Below are positions 7,659 through 14,199 of a DNA stretch of 15,408 bases, piece by piece. The stretch comes from an uncultured Moraxella sp. Its GTDB lineage: Bacteria; Pseudomonadota; Gammaproteobacteria; Pseudomonadales; Moraxellaceae. The stretch's first letter is position 1. Every line of letters starts with the position of its first letter. The stretch spans positions 1-15,408 of the forward strand of contig CAKAQU010000030.1 in the NCBI GenBank assembly GCA_916720335.1. The letters run 5' to 3'. The notes under the pieces were generated by a model. That model did no database searches and had not been told where the DNA came from. It was given only the letters and a program-made list of their open reading frames with translations. Made by a program: the position numbers and the translations under genes.

Positions 7659-9587
7659 TTATTTTTTATCATCTTTTACTTCAGTAAACTCAGCATCTAC
7701 TACGCCATCATCGACTTTTTGAGTATTTGCTTGTGCGCCTGTTTGTCCAGCAAAATCAGCAGGGTTTGCACCTTCTTGACTGTAAATCTTAGATGCGATT
7801 GGTAAGAATGCATTATCTAAAGCTTCTAGTTTGGTTTTGATAGCTTCCACATCATCTTCTTTAGTAGCAAGTTCAAGCTCTTTAATGGCATTTTCTACCG
7901 CTTGTTTTTCTTCATCAGTAGCTTTATTGGCATTTTCTTTTAACGCTTTTTGTACTGCTGCGATGCGTCCATCAGCTTCATTGCGTGAATTTGCCAATTC
8001 TGCAAATTTCTTATCAGCTTCAGCGTTAGCTTCGGCATCACGCACCATTTGTTCAATCTCTTCATCTGACAAACCGCTATCAGCTTTGATTTGAATGGAT
8101 TGTGACTTGCCAGTGCCTTTGTCTTTAGCAGAAATATTCATGATGCCATCAGCATTAATATCAAAGGTTACTTCGATCTGCGGCACACCGCGCGGCGCTG
8201 GTGGAATATCTGTCAAGTCAAAGTTGCCCAAAAGTTTATTTTGGTTGGCAATTTTACGCTCACCTTGGTACACCTGAATCGATACAGCAGGTTGGTTATC
8301 CGCAGCCGTTGAGAACACCTGAGATTTTTTGGTTGGAATCATGGTGTTTTTCTCAATGATGGCAGTCATCACCCCACCCATGGTTTCAATACCTAAAGTT
8401 AGTGGCGTTACATCAAGCAACAGCACGTCTTTTTTATCACCTGACAACACCGCACCTTGAATAGCTGCACCCATTGCAACAGCTTCATCAGGGTTCACGT
8501 CTTTTCTTGGCTCTTTACCAAAGAATTCTTGTACTTTTTGTTGGACAAGTGGCATACGACTTTGACCACCTACCAAAATCACATCGTCAATTTCAGATGC
8601 TGATAAACCTGCATCTGATAAAGCAATTTTACAAGGAGCAATGGTGCGCGCAACCAATTCTTCAGTCAATGCTTCTAATTTAGCACGACTAATATTAATC
8701 ACCAAATGTTTTGGACCCGTTGCATCTGCGGTAATATAAGGCAAGTTTATCTCAGTGCTGGTTGCTGATGACAACTCAATTTTAGCTTTTTCAGCAGCTT
8801 CTTTTAGGCGTTGCATCGCTAGCGGGTCGCCTTTTAAATTAACATCTTGTTCTTTTTTGAATTCTTCTACCAAGTAATCAATTAAAGCAATGTCAAAATC
8901 TTCACCACCCAAGAAGGTATCACCATTGGTGGATAATACTTCAAATTGTTGCTCACCATCAACATCAGCAATCTCAATGATGGATATGTCAAATGTACCG
9001 CCACCTAAGTCATAGACAGCAATGGTACGGTCGCCTTCTTTTTTATCCATACCAAACGCAAGTGCGGCAGCGGTTGGCTCGTTGATGATACGTTTTACGT
9101 CCAAACCTGCAATACGACCTGCATCTTTAGTAGCTTGACGTTGGCTGTCGTTGAAATAGGCAGGCACAGTAACCACAGCTTCTGTAACTGTCTCACCTAA
9201 ATAATCTTCTGCGGTTTTTTTCATTTTTTTCAATACTTCAGCAGAGATTTGCGGTGGCGCCTGTTTTTTACCGTTCACTTCAACCCACGCATCGCCGTTG
9301 TCGGCTTTAACAATTTTGTAAGGCACAAGACCGATGTCTTTTTGCACTGCCTGCTCGTCATAACGGCGACCAATTAAGCGTTTTACGGCAAATAACGTAT
9401 TTTGAGGATTGGTTACAGCTTGACGTTTTGCTGCTTGACCGACCAAAATCTCACCATCTTTAAAAGCAACGATTGACGGGGTGGTTCTAGCACCTTCTGA
9501 GTTTTCAATTACTTTAACATTGCCATTTTCCAGTACAGATACGCAAGAGTTGGTTGTACCTAAGTCAATACCAATTACTTTACCCAT
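7659..9587 (-). CDS. dnaK: molecular chaperone DnaK (Hsp70)
   Basis: This is the ATP-driven Hsp70 chaperone, which folds and protects cytoplasmic proteins with DnaJ and GrpE. The 642-residue product is full length. The nucleotide-binding domain starts with the phosphate loop GIDLGTTNS (6-14) and contains VYDLGGGTFD (191-200), with T198 matching the E. coli autophosphorylation site T199. The interdomain linker DVLLLDV is at 387-393. It is followed by the substrate-binding beta domain, the helical lid and a disordered tail ending EFTEVKDDKK. GGAG, 7 nt before the ATG, is a good ribosome-binding site. Upstream on the same strand are a small secreted-protein gene and grpE; dnaJ is not in the window. 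A CTTGAAA heat-shock-type box lies about 110 nt upstream. Confidence 0.98.
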   Translation of the reverse strand: MGKVIGIDLGTTNSCVSVLENGNVKVIENSEGARTTPSIVAFKDGEILVGQAAKRQAVTNPQNTLFAVKRLIGRRYDEQAVQKDIGLVPYKIVKADNGDAWVEVNGKKQAPPQISAEVLKKMKKTAEDYLGETVTEAVVTVPAYFNDSQRQATKDAGRIAGLDVKRIINEPTAAALAFGMDKKEGDRTIAVYDLGGGTFDISIIEIADVDGEQQFEVLSTNGDTFLGGEDFDIALIDYLVEEFKKEQDVNLKGDPLAMQRLKEAAEKAKIELSSATSTEINLPYITADATGPKHLVINISRAKLEALTEELVARTIAPCKIALSDAGLSASEIDDVILVGGQSRMPLVQQKVQEFFGKEPRKDVNPDEAVAMGAAIQGAVLSGDKKDVLLLDVTPLTLGIETMGGVMTAIIEKNTMIPTKKSQVFSTAADNQPAVSIQVYQGERKIANQNKLLGNFDLTDIPPAPRGVPQIEVTFDINADGIMNISAKDKGTGKSQSIQIKADSGLSDEEIEQMVRDAEANAEADKKFAELANSRNEADGRIAAVQKALKENANKATDEEKQAVENAIKELELATKEDDVEAIKTKLEALDNAFLPIASKIYSQEGANPADFAGQTGAQANTQKVDDGVVDAEFTEVKDDKK

Positions 9588-9631
9588 AATTTTTCTCCAG
9601 TTTGTTCAATTGTTTGTAAATTTAGAACTTG

Positions 9632-9649
9632 ACAAATTTATTTATTTGT
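9632..9649. repeat. inverted repeat ACAAAT-N6-ATTTGT in the dnaK leader
   Basis: A perfect 6-bp inverted repeat with a 6-nt centre, 45-62 nt before the dnaK start. It matches a similar palindrome before ubiG (13220-13237) at 15 of 18 positions. It could be an operator or an mRNA stem, or simply reflect AT-rich sequence. Confidence 0.4.
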
Positions 9650-9671
9650 GAAGCCAAATTATTTATTGTTT

Positions 9672-9702
9672 GCTATATTTGTGTGATTTTGTGCTTTTCA
9701 AG
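9672..9702 (-). promoter_or_regulatory. candidate heat-shock (sigma32-type) promoter for dnaK
   Basis: On the minus strand CTTGAAA (9696-9702) is an exact match to the core of the sigma32 -35 box. About 17-18 nt further down lies AATATAGC (9672-9679), which fits a sigma70-like -10 better than the C-rich sigma32 -10. Transcription would start near 9665 and leave a leader of about 75 nt. It would let dnaK be transcribed apart from grpE. Confidence 0.45.
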
Positions 9703-9764
9703 AGAATTTTTAAAGTTTTTTAAAAAAATTTTTATTCACACCAATCACTTGAACTTTAACAACA

Positions 9765-9780
9765 AAACCCCAAGGGTTTA
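9765..9780 (-). terminator. possible weak hairpin at the end of the small secreted-protein gene
   Basis: On the minus strand AAACCC and GGGTTT pair around a 3-nt TTG loop and overlap the stop codon. The 6-bp stem is followed by TTGTTG rather than a clean T run, so at most it attenuates read-through from grpE into dnaK. Confidence 0.3.
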
Positions 9781-10269
9781 TTTACATGCCTTACCTTCGT
9801 ATTCAAAACGATGATGCTGATAAATTTTGCCATTGTAACGCAGTACCGAAAAACAAAAACCTGGACCGCCCAATTCTATATCAGGATAGCCGTTTTTACC
9901 TTTGGTTTTTAATAATTTTGGAATGGCAATCTCACTTGCAATCTCACGAAAGCCTGACTTATCTTGAGATAACAGCGTAAACGCCTGCCCCGTATTGCCA
10001 TACGCGTAGATAGTTTGGGCTTCATCAATAATCAAGGCTTCTTTTTTGCCGTCGCCATTGATGTCTTTATAAAACTCAATGCGAGCAACCGTGCAATGTT
10101 TTTCATTGTCAAGCATTTCACAACTTGTGCTGGTCAAATTTTTGGGGTTAAATTTACCTGTATATTGACCTGCTTTAAAAATCTGTAAAGCTTGAGTTTG
10201 TGTAATTGATGGTTTGGCATCAACTGATGTACACAGCAAAACAAATGCGAATAAGGCAAATTTTCTCAT
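9778..10269 (-). CDS. uncharacterised secreted four-cysteine protein between grpE and dnaK
   Basis: I do not recognise this 163-residue protein. Residues 1-18 are a clear signal peptide (MRKFALFAF..., cleavage VDA/KP). Cys13 lies inside the hydrophobic core, not in a lipobox, so the mature 145-residue protein should be periplasmic. The mature part has four cysteines (C50, C59, C139, C162), enough for two disulfides, for which the DsbA encoded in this window is a plausible oxidant. DINGDGKKEAL (69-79) resembles the calcium-binding D-x-N-x-D-G loops of EF-hand or FG-GAP type, and GYPDIELGGPGFCF with YNGKIY (127-150) recalls such repeat folds. Its ATG directly follows the grpE stop (TAAATG, no gap), which implies translational coupling. 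A periplasmic protein within a cytoplasmic chaperone unit is unexpected. Confidence 0.8.
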   Translation of the reverse strand: MRKFALFAFVLLCTSVDAKPSITQTQALQIFKAGQYTGKFNPKNLTSTSCEMLDNEKHCTVARIEFYKDINGDGKKEALIIDEAQTIYAYGNTGQAFTLLSQDKSGFREIASEIAIPKLLKTKGKNGYPDIELGGPGFCFSVLRYNGKIYQHHRFEYEGKACK

Positions 10270-10797
10270 TTATGCTCCCACCATCACCATCGCAGGACGA
10301 AGCGTGCGTTCGTTTAAGGTATAGCCTTTTTGCAAAACTTGCCCAATAACATCTTTTTCAGCATCCGGGAAAATACCCACTGCTTCGTGTATATCAGGAT
10401 TGAAGGGGTCACCCACTTGACCAACTGCTACCACGCCATTTTTTTCCAACACACCAAGTAATGACTTATGGGTAAGCTCCACACCTTCTTTTGTGGTATC
10501 ATCAGCAATATTAGCAATGGCACGCTCTAGATTATCCACCACATCCAAAAGCTCTTTGGCAAATTTTTGTAACGCAAATTTTTTAGCCTTATTAGTTTCT
10601 TGCTCCATACGGCGCTGCGCATTATAACTTTCAGCGTTAGCACGAGCAGCACTTTCTTTGGCTTCTTTAACATCTTGTTCAAGCTTTTCAATGGTGCTAA
10701 TCAGTATCTGCAATTGGCTTTCTTCTGTAGTTTGCTCATTTAGCTCCAAAGGTTCATTTTGAGTGCTGACCGTTTCATTTGGCGTTGGCTCTGACAT
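10270..10797 (-). CDS. grpE: nucleotide exchange factor GrpE
   Basis: GrpE is the homodimeric factor that releases ADP from DnaK and so resets the chaperone cycle. Numbering is from the ATG at 10797 (175 residues). An acidic, disordered N-terminus (1-25) is followed by a long dimerising coiled coil (about 27-75) and the conserved LLDVVDNLERAI (83-94). The C-terminal beta domain has VGQVGDPFNPDIHEAVG (125-141) and VLQKGYTLNERTLRPAMVMV (154-173). An in-frame TTG at 10809 would add four residues. I chose the ATG because GGAG lies 6 nt before it, in the same TGGAGAAA context that precedes dnaK, and the TTG has no such site. The next gene starts at the very next base after the stop. Confidence 0.96.
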   Translation of the reverse strand: MSEPTPNETVSTQNEPLELNEQTTEESQLQILISTIEKLEQDVKEAKESAARANAESYNAQRRMEQETNKAKKFALQKFAKELLDVVDNLERAIANIADDTTKEGVELTHKSLLGVLEKNGVVAVGQVGDPFNPDIHEAVGIFPDAEKDVIGQVLQKGYTLNERTLRPAMVMVGA

Positions 10798-10842
10798 GGT
10801 TTTCTCCAATAATAGCTTTTTTAAATTAAAATCCCTACCTTG

Positions 10843-10868
10843 ATAAAGGTTAAAAGCAAATTTTCAAG
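10843..10868 (-). promoter_or_regulatory. candidate heat-shock-type promoter for grpE
   Basis: On the minus strand CTTGAAA (10862-10868) is followed after 12 nt by CCTTTAT (10843-10849), a partial match to the C-rich sigma32 -10. The same CTTGAAA core occurs before dnaK. The spacer is a little short for the E. coli consensus. The box lies about 20 bp from the oppositely oriented rlmB -10. Confidence 0.45.
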
Positions 10869-10888
10869 ATAAATGGTTAAATTTTCTT

Positions 10889-10894
10889 TATAAT
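10889..10894 (+). promoter_or_regulatory. -10 element for rlmB
   Basis: A perfect TATAAT lies 26 nt before the rlmB ATG, so transcription would start near 10901. No good -35 is visible at 17 nt; that stretch overlaps the CTTGAAA box of the divergent grpE promoter. Confidence 0.45.
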
Positions 10895-10920
10895 AGGTAA
10901 AATTTTTATGATAGTTAGCC

Positions 10921-11703
10921 ATGACACACAAACCATCTTCCAAAAAAAATAAATCAGGTACTTTTTTTTATGGCATTCATGCTGTCAAAGCCATTTTAGA
11001 GAACCGCCCCCAAGACGCCTTAACTTTATTTGTCCAAATCGCTCATGACAATCAGCAAAAAAGCCATGATGAAATTGTGGACTTAGCCAAAAATATGGGG
11101 GTTGCGATTCAAAACACCCAAAAAGATAAATTAACCGAACTTTGTACATCCAATCAACATCAAGGTGTGGTATTGTCTGCTCGCACAAAAGCCACTTTGA
11201 CCGATGAGCATTTAGAAGCGTATCTAAAACAAGATAATGTACTTTTTTTAATTTTAGACCAAATCACTGACCCGCATAACCTAGGGGCGTGCCTACGAAC
11301 AGCAGCGGCTTTAGGAGTGTCAGCAGTCATCATTCCTCGCCATCAAAGCGTAGGATTGTCGCCTGTGGTCGCTAAAGTATCGGTTGGTGGTTCTGAAGCA
11401 ATTGATGTGATTACAGTCACTAATTTAGCTCGTACACTTAGCATATTAAAAGATGCTGGCGTGTTCATATTTGGTACGGCACTCGATGAAACAGCCAAAC
11501 CACTGCATTGCTGTGATTTAACTGGCAAAGTTGCCATCGTGATGGGTTCTGAAGGCGATGGTATGCGACGACTTACTCGCGAACATTGTGATGTATTGGT
11601 TTACATTCCTATGAGTGATAATCCGCACCGCCCTCAAAGCCTTAACGTCAGCGTAGCAACTGGCATGGTGCTTTATGAGGCGATGAGACAAAGACAGTCG
11701 TAA
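10921..11703 (+). CDS. rlmB: 23S rRNA (guanosine-2251-2'-O)-methyltransferase RlmB
   Basis: RlmB methylates the ribose of G2251 in the P loop of 23S rRNA using SAM. The 260-residue protein has the two-part SpoU layout. A small N-terminal RNA-binding domain (about 14-90) begins FFYGIHAVKAILEN. The C-terminal trefoil-knot SPOUT domain (about 105-258) carries three motifs: motif 1 LDQITDPHNLGACLRTAAAL (112-131, N120, R126), motif 2 VMGSEGDGMRRL (207-218, E211) and motif 3 SLNVSVATG (240-248, N242). The loop before motif 3 reads MSDNPHRPQ where E. coli has a shorter form, a local variation of unknown meaning. The start is the first ATG after the TATAAT; no Shine-Dalgarno is evident. Eight T near the 5' end (10962-10969) encode Phe-Phe. 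Its stop is 6 nt from the stop of the convergent phosphatase gene. Confidence 0.95.
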   Translation: MTHKPSSKKNKSGTFFYGIHAVKAILENRPQDALTLFVQIAHDNQQKSHDEIVDLAKNMGVAIQNTQKDKLTELCTSNQHQGVVLSARTKATLTDEHLEAYLKQDNVLFLILDQITDPHNLGACLRTAAALGVSAVIIPRHQSVGLSPVVAKVSVGGSEAIDVITVTNLARTLSILKDAGVFIFGTALDETAKPLHCCDLTGKVAIVMGSEGDGMRRLTREHCDVLVYIPMSDNPHRPQSLNVSVATGMVLYEAMRQRQS

Positions 11704-11709
11704 TTTGGA

Positions 11710-12405
11710 TTAAATTTGGGATAAAATAAACTCACTTAATTCTTTTGGGGTGTCAATCACATAATCAGCACCCCAATCTTCTATCGTTTCACCAGGAACA
11801 ATATAACCAAATTTCACAGCAACCGTTTGCATATTTGCCGCATTTCCCGCCATAATATCACGCACATGGTCGCCTATATACAGACAGTTTTGGCTAGCAA
11901 TGCCAAGTTTTTGGCTGGCTAGTAGCATAGGTTCTGGGTCAGGCTTGGTGTTTTTAACATCATCAGGACATACAAGTACACTGCATCTTGTGTGTAAATT
12001 TAACTTAGATAATAACTGTTGTGCCAGATATCTGGGTTTATTCGTAACAATTCCCCATGGAATGTCTTGATTTTCTAGAGTGGTTAATAACTCATCAAAA
12101 CCATCAAATAACCGACTGTCTACACAAATATCGGCTTCATATAAATCCAAAAATTCCTGACGATAGGCTAAAAGTTTAGGGTCTTCATCACTGACTTTGG
12201 CAAGTTCTTCGCCAAACATCAGTTTGACCATGGCTCTTGCCCCAGCTGATACCTGACTACGAATCTCTTCATTGGTTGGACAGTTATGATTATACTTTAT
12301 ACACATCAATTGAATGATACGGATAAAATCAGCTGCCGTATCAATCAATGTGCCATCTAAATCAAATAATACTGCTTGAATTTTACGCGACATAGTTGTA
12401 TTCAT
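11710..12405 (-). CDS. mupP: HAD-superfamily phosphatase next to ubiG; probable MurNAc-6-phosphate phosphatase MupP (often annotated Gph)
   Basis: The fold and active site are clear: HAD motif I FDLDGTL (14-20, nucleophile D15, acid/base D17), an alpha-helical cap (about 25-95), motif II VTNKP (120-124), the motif III Lys in KPDPEP (K154) and motif IV IGDHVRD (177-183, D179, D183). Homology-based labels would be phosphoglycolate phosphatase. From memory, cap and core segments SAGARAMV (53-60), LFDG (99-102), WGIVTNKP (117-124) and VCPDDVKNTKPDPEP (145-159) resemble Pseudomonas MupP more than E. coli Gph. The gene also follows ubiG, as mupP does in Pseudomonas. MupP dephosphorylates MurNAc-6-P to MurNAc in the AmgK-MurU recycling pathway. 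The substrate is inferred, not shown. The start is at 12405, with a second ATG at 12393; neither has a good ribosome-binding site. Confidence 0.62.
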   Translation of the reverse strand: MNTTMSRKIQAVLFDLDGTLIDTAADFIRIIQLMCIKYNHNCPTNEEIRSQVSAGARAMVKLMFGEELAKVSDEDPKLLAYRQEFLDLYEADICVDSRLFDGFDELLTTLENQDIPWGIVTNKPRYLAQQLLSKLNLHTRCSVLVCPDDVKNTKPDPEPMLLASQKLGIASQNCLYIGDHVRDIMAGNAANMQTVAVKFGYIVPGETIEDWGADYVIDTPKELSEFILSQI

Positions 12406-12429
12406 ATTTACTATAAATCCACAAATCTA

Positions 12430-13203
12430 TTAATTGGTTTTCTGAAATGCCATCATGTAATTAACATCGACATTACGATTGGACAGCCAGTAATGTTTGG
12501 TTATAGGGTTGTAATGCAATCCTGTCATATCCATGCGTTTAAACCCACAGTCAACCGCCATTTTATCCAGTTCAGCAGGTGTGATAAATTTGTGAAAATC
12601 GTGCGTACCTTTATCCACAAGTCTCAACACATATTCAGCACCTATGATGGCAAATAAATACGATTTTGGATTACGGTTAATAGTAGACATGACACAAATG
12701 CCGTTTGGCTTTAAAAGCTCAAAACACGCCTTGATAATTGCATTAGGGTTGGGAACATGCTCAAGCATTTCCATACATGTAACCACATCAAAGCTGCCCG
12801 CTTGTTCTTTTGCCAGCTGTTCTATTGGAATATGACGAAACTGTAGTGTTTTATCCAGTCCTGTTTTTTTGGCATAGATTTCAGCTGCTTTGAGATTTTC
12901 AAGCCCCAAATCCACACCCAAAACCGATGCCCCTTTTTCTGCCATGGCATGCGATAAAATACCACCGCCACAACCCACATCAACAATTTTTTTATCGGCA
13001 AAGGTAGTGCCAAAAAAATGACTGATATTTTGTTCAATCCAACCTAAACGCAATGGATTGATATCATGTAATGACTTAAATGCACCATTTTTATCCCACC
13101 ATTCATCAGCCAAACGGGTAAATTTGCCAATTTCATCAAAATCAGCATTAGCAGCAGAGGCAATATCATCAGCCTGAACGGTTTGGGTGGTTTGATTTTT
13201 CAT
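12430..13203 (-). CDS. ubiG: bifunctional ubiquinone O-methyltransferase UbiG
   Basis: UbiG carries out both SAM-dependent O-methylations of ubiquinone biosynthesis, at the membrane surface. The 257-residue protein (240 in E. coli) has a short unconserved N-terminus and then DFDEIGKFTRLADEWWD (21-37), HDINPLRLGWI (46-56), SAM motif I VDVGCGGGILS (74-84), acidic GVDLG (96-100), CMEMLEHVPNP (143-153), MSTINRNPKSYLFAIIGAEY (172-191, the amphipathic membrane-contact segment) and KGTHDFHKFITPAEL (198-212). GGGA, 5 nt before the ATG, is a modest ribosome-binding site. The phosphatase gene follows after 24 nt and is probably co-transcribed. The yciK gene that often comes third in Pseudomonas is absent; rlmB lies there on the opposite strand. 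Confidence 0.95.
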   Translation of the reverse strand: MKNQTTQTVQADDIASAANADFDEIGKFTRLADEWWDKNGAFKSLHDINPLRLGWIEQNISHFFGTTFADKKIVDVGCGGGILSHAMAEKGASVLGVDLGLENLKAAEIYAKKTGLDKTLQFRHIPIEQLAKEQAGSFDVVTCMEMLEHVPNPNAIIKACFELLKPNGICVMSTINRNPKSYLFAIIGAEYVLRLVDKGTHDFHKFITPAELDKMAVDCGFKRMDMTGLHYNPITKHYWLSNRNVDVNYMMAFQKTN

Positions 13204-13219
13204 AAAAATCCCAAGAATT

Positions 13220-13237
13220 ACAAATTGATAAATTTGT
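13220..13237. repeat. palindrome ACAAATT-N4-AATTTGT before ubiG
   Basis: A perfect 7-bp inverted repeat around GATA, 17-34 nt before the ubiG start. It resembles the inverted repeat in the dnaK leader. It could be an operator or a leader stem just upstream of the ribosome-binding site. Confidence 0.4.
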
Positions 13238-13487
13238 CCATCTTACCACTTTCACTAACTTTTGACCACCAAAACCAACCAACAACAATTCATTGTAATT
13301 TTTATGGCAAGAAAAAAGTTACATAATACAACGCTTTATTAAGAATTCTATTACCACAAAACCAAAAAAATACGGTAAACTATGCTTTGCTTAAAATTTG
13401 GCTCAAAAAATGCATAAAAATTGCATGGTAATCACACAATTTGTAGATTGTTAGTTTGGCGCTTGCGTCTTATTAGGAAATTGTTAT
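13238..13487. other. AT-rich divergent spacer between ubiG and dsbA
   Basis: There is no convincing gene in this 250-bp stretch. It holds a weak dsbA promoter candidate, TTGCAT (13421-13426) and TAGATT (13444-13449) separated by 17 nt. A small inverted repeat, ATGCA (13410-13414) and TGCAT (13422-13426), is also visible. AGGA at 13475-13478 is the dsbA ribosome-binding site, 7-9 nt before the ATG. Confidence 0.4.
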
Positions 13488-14108
13488 ATGAAACACACTT
13501 TTAAAATTGCAACATTGACATTGATGGTTGGTTTGAGTTCGTCTGTTTTTGCAGCCGATTTTGTAGAAGGCAAAGATTATAAAGTCGTTGCCAATCCTGA
13601 AAATATCGCCGGTGATGTGATTGTAGTGCGTGAATTTTTTTGGTATGGTTGCCCACACTGCTACAATTTAGAATCGCACATGCAAAAATGGGCAAAAACC
13701 CGAGCCAAAGATGTGGCTTTTTTCCGCACGCCTGCGGTAATGAATCCAGTTTGGGAAGTTCCCGGTCGCGGATTTTATGCTGCTCAATTAATGGGCTATG
13801 AAGAAAAAACGCATCAAGCCTTATTTGACACAATCCAAAAAGAAAACAAACGTGTAGACAAATCCCAAGAAACTTTGGCAGACTGGTATGCCTCATATGG
13901 TGTGGATAAAGCCAAATTTAACAGCCTATACAATTCATTTGCCGTAACAACCAAAATTGAACGTGCCAAACAAGGTGCAAAACGCTATCAATTAACCGGC
14001 GTACCTGCAATTGTGGTGCATGGCAAATACGTTGTTCAAGGCGAAGATGAAAAAGTGACTCAAGTAGTGGATTATCTGATTAAAAAGATTCGAGAAGAAA
14101 AGAAATAA
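13488..14108 (+). CDS. dsbA: thiol:disulfide interchange protein DsbA
   Basis: DsbA is a periplasmic oxidase that introduces disulfide bonds into secreted proteins and is reoxidised by DsbB. The 206-residue protein starts with a signal peptide (residues 1-22 or 23, SSVFA/AD). The thioredoxin fold is split by a helical insertion. The active site is FFWYGCPHCYNLE (50-62, C55 and C58), with the CPHC dipeptide typical of DsbA, and the cis-proline loop is LTGVPAIVV (169-177, P173). No other cysteines are present. AGGA precedes the ATG at a good distance, which supports the start. It is a single-gene unit closed by a strong hairpin. Likely clients in this window are the four-cysteine protein and the OmpA-like protein. 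Confidence 0.96.
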   Translation: MKHTFKIATLTLMVGLSSSVFAADFVEGKDYKVVANPENIAGDVIVVREFFWYGCPHCYNLESHMQKWAKTRAKDVAFFRTPAVMNPVWEVPGRGFYAAQLMGYEEKTHQALFDTIQKENKRVDKSQETLADWYASYGVDKAKFNSLYNSFAVTTKIERAKQGAKRYQLTGVPAIVVHGKYVVQGEDEKVTQVVDYLIKKIREEKK

Positions 14109-14122
14109 TGCTTTATCTCTTG

Positions 14123-14137
14123 AACCAATCCTTGGTT
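14123..14137. repeat. small hairpin AACCAA-TCC-TTGGTT after dsbA
   Basis: A perfect 6-bp stem with a 3-nt loop between the dsbA stop and the main terminator. It has no T run and could stabilise the mRNA 3' end. Confidence 0.4.
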
Positions 14138-14147
14138 TGATTTTACC

Positions 14148-14183
14148 AAAACGGCTTTAATTATTTATAAAGCCGTTTTTTTT
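14148..14183 (+). terminator. rho-independent terminator of dsbA
   Basis: AAAACGGCTTTA (14148-14159) pairs with TAAAGCCGTTTT (14168-14179), a 12-bp stem with an 8-nt loop, followed by eight T (14176-14183). On the minus strand it is followed by only four T, so it is a weaker terminator for the convergent OmpA-like gene. Confidence 0.93.
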
Positions 14184-14199
14184 GAGCCAACCTCAAGGT

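Noticed and set aside
7831..8683. Series of plus-strand open frames (87, 60 and 69 codons) across dnaK
   Set aside because: They are antisense to highly conserved dnaK codons, and the Ser/Ala-rich translations reflect its codon use.
9588..9777. CIRCE element (HrcA operator) before dnaK
   Set aside because: I looked for TTAGCACTC-N9-GAGTGCTAA in the dnaK and grpE leaders and found neither arm; the inverted repeat present is ACAAAT/ATTTGT.
9778..10269. Small secreted protein as a lipoprotein
   Set aside because: The Cys at residue 13 is preceded by VLL rather than a lipobox, and a normal VDA/KP cleavage site follows it.
10798..10809. TTG start adding four residues to GrpE
   Set aside because: The GGAG ribosome-binding site lies within this extension and is correctly spaced for the ATG at 10797.
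10962..10969. Run of eight T near the start of rlmB as a phase-variation tract
   Set aside because: It encodes the conserved Phe-Phe before YGIH, eight T is short for contingency tracts, and rRNA methylases of this type are not known to me as phase-variable.
12376..12657. 93-codon plus-strand frame over the ubiG-phosphatase junction
   Set aside because: It is antisense to the conserved C-terminus of UbiG, with no ribosome-binding site or domain.
13410..13454. 14-codon open frame (MHKNCMVITQ...) upstream of dsbA
   Set aside because: It has no ribosome-binding site and is in AT-rich spacer DNA; a leader peptide cannot be supported.
13501..13896. 131-codon minus-strand frame over dsbA
   Set aside because: It overlaps the DsbA active-site coding region entirely and has no family resemblance.
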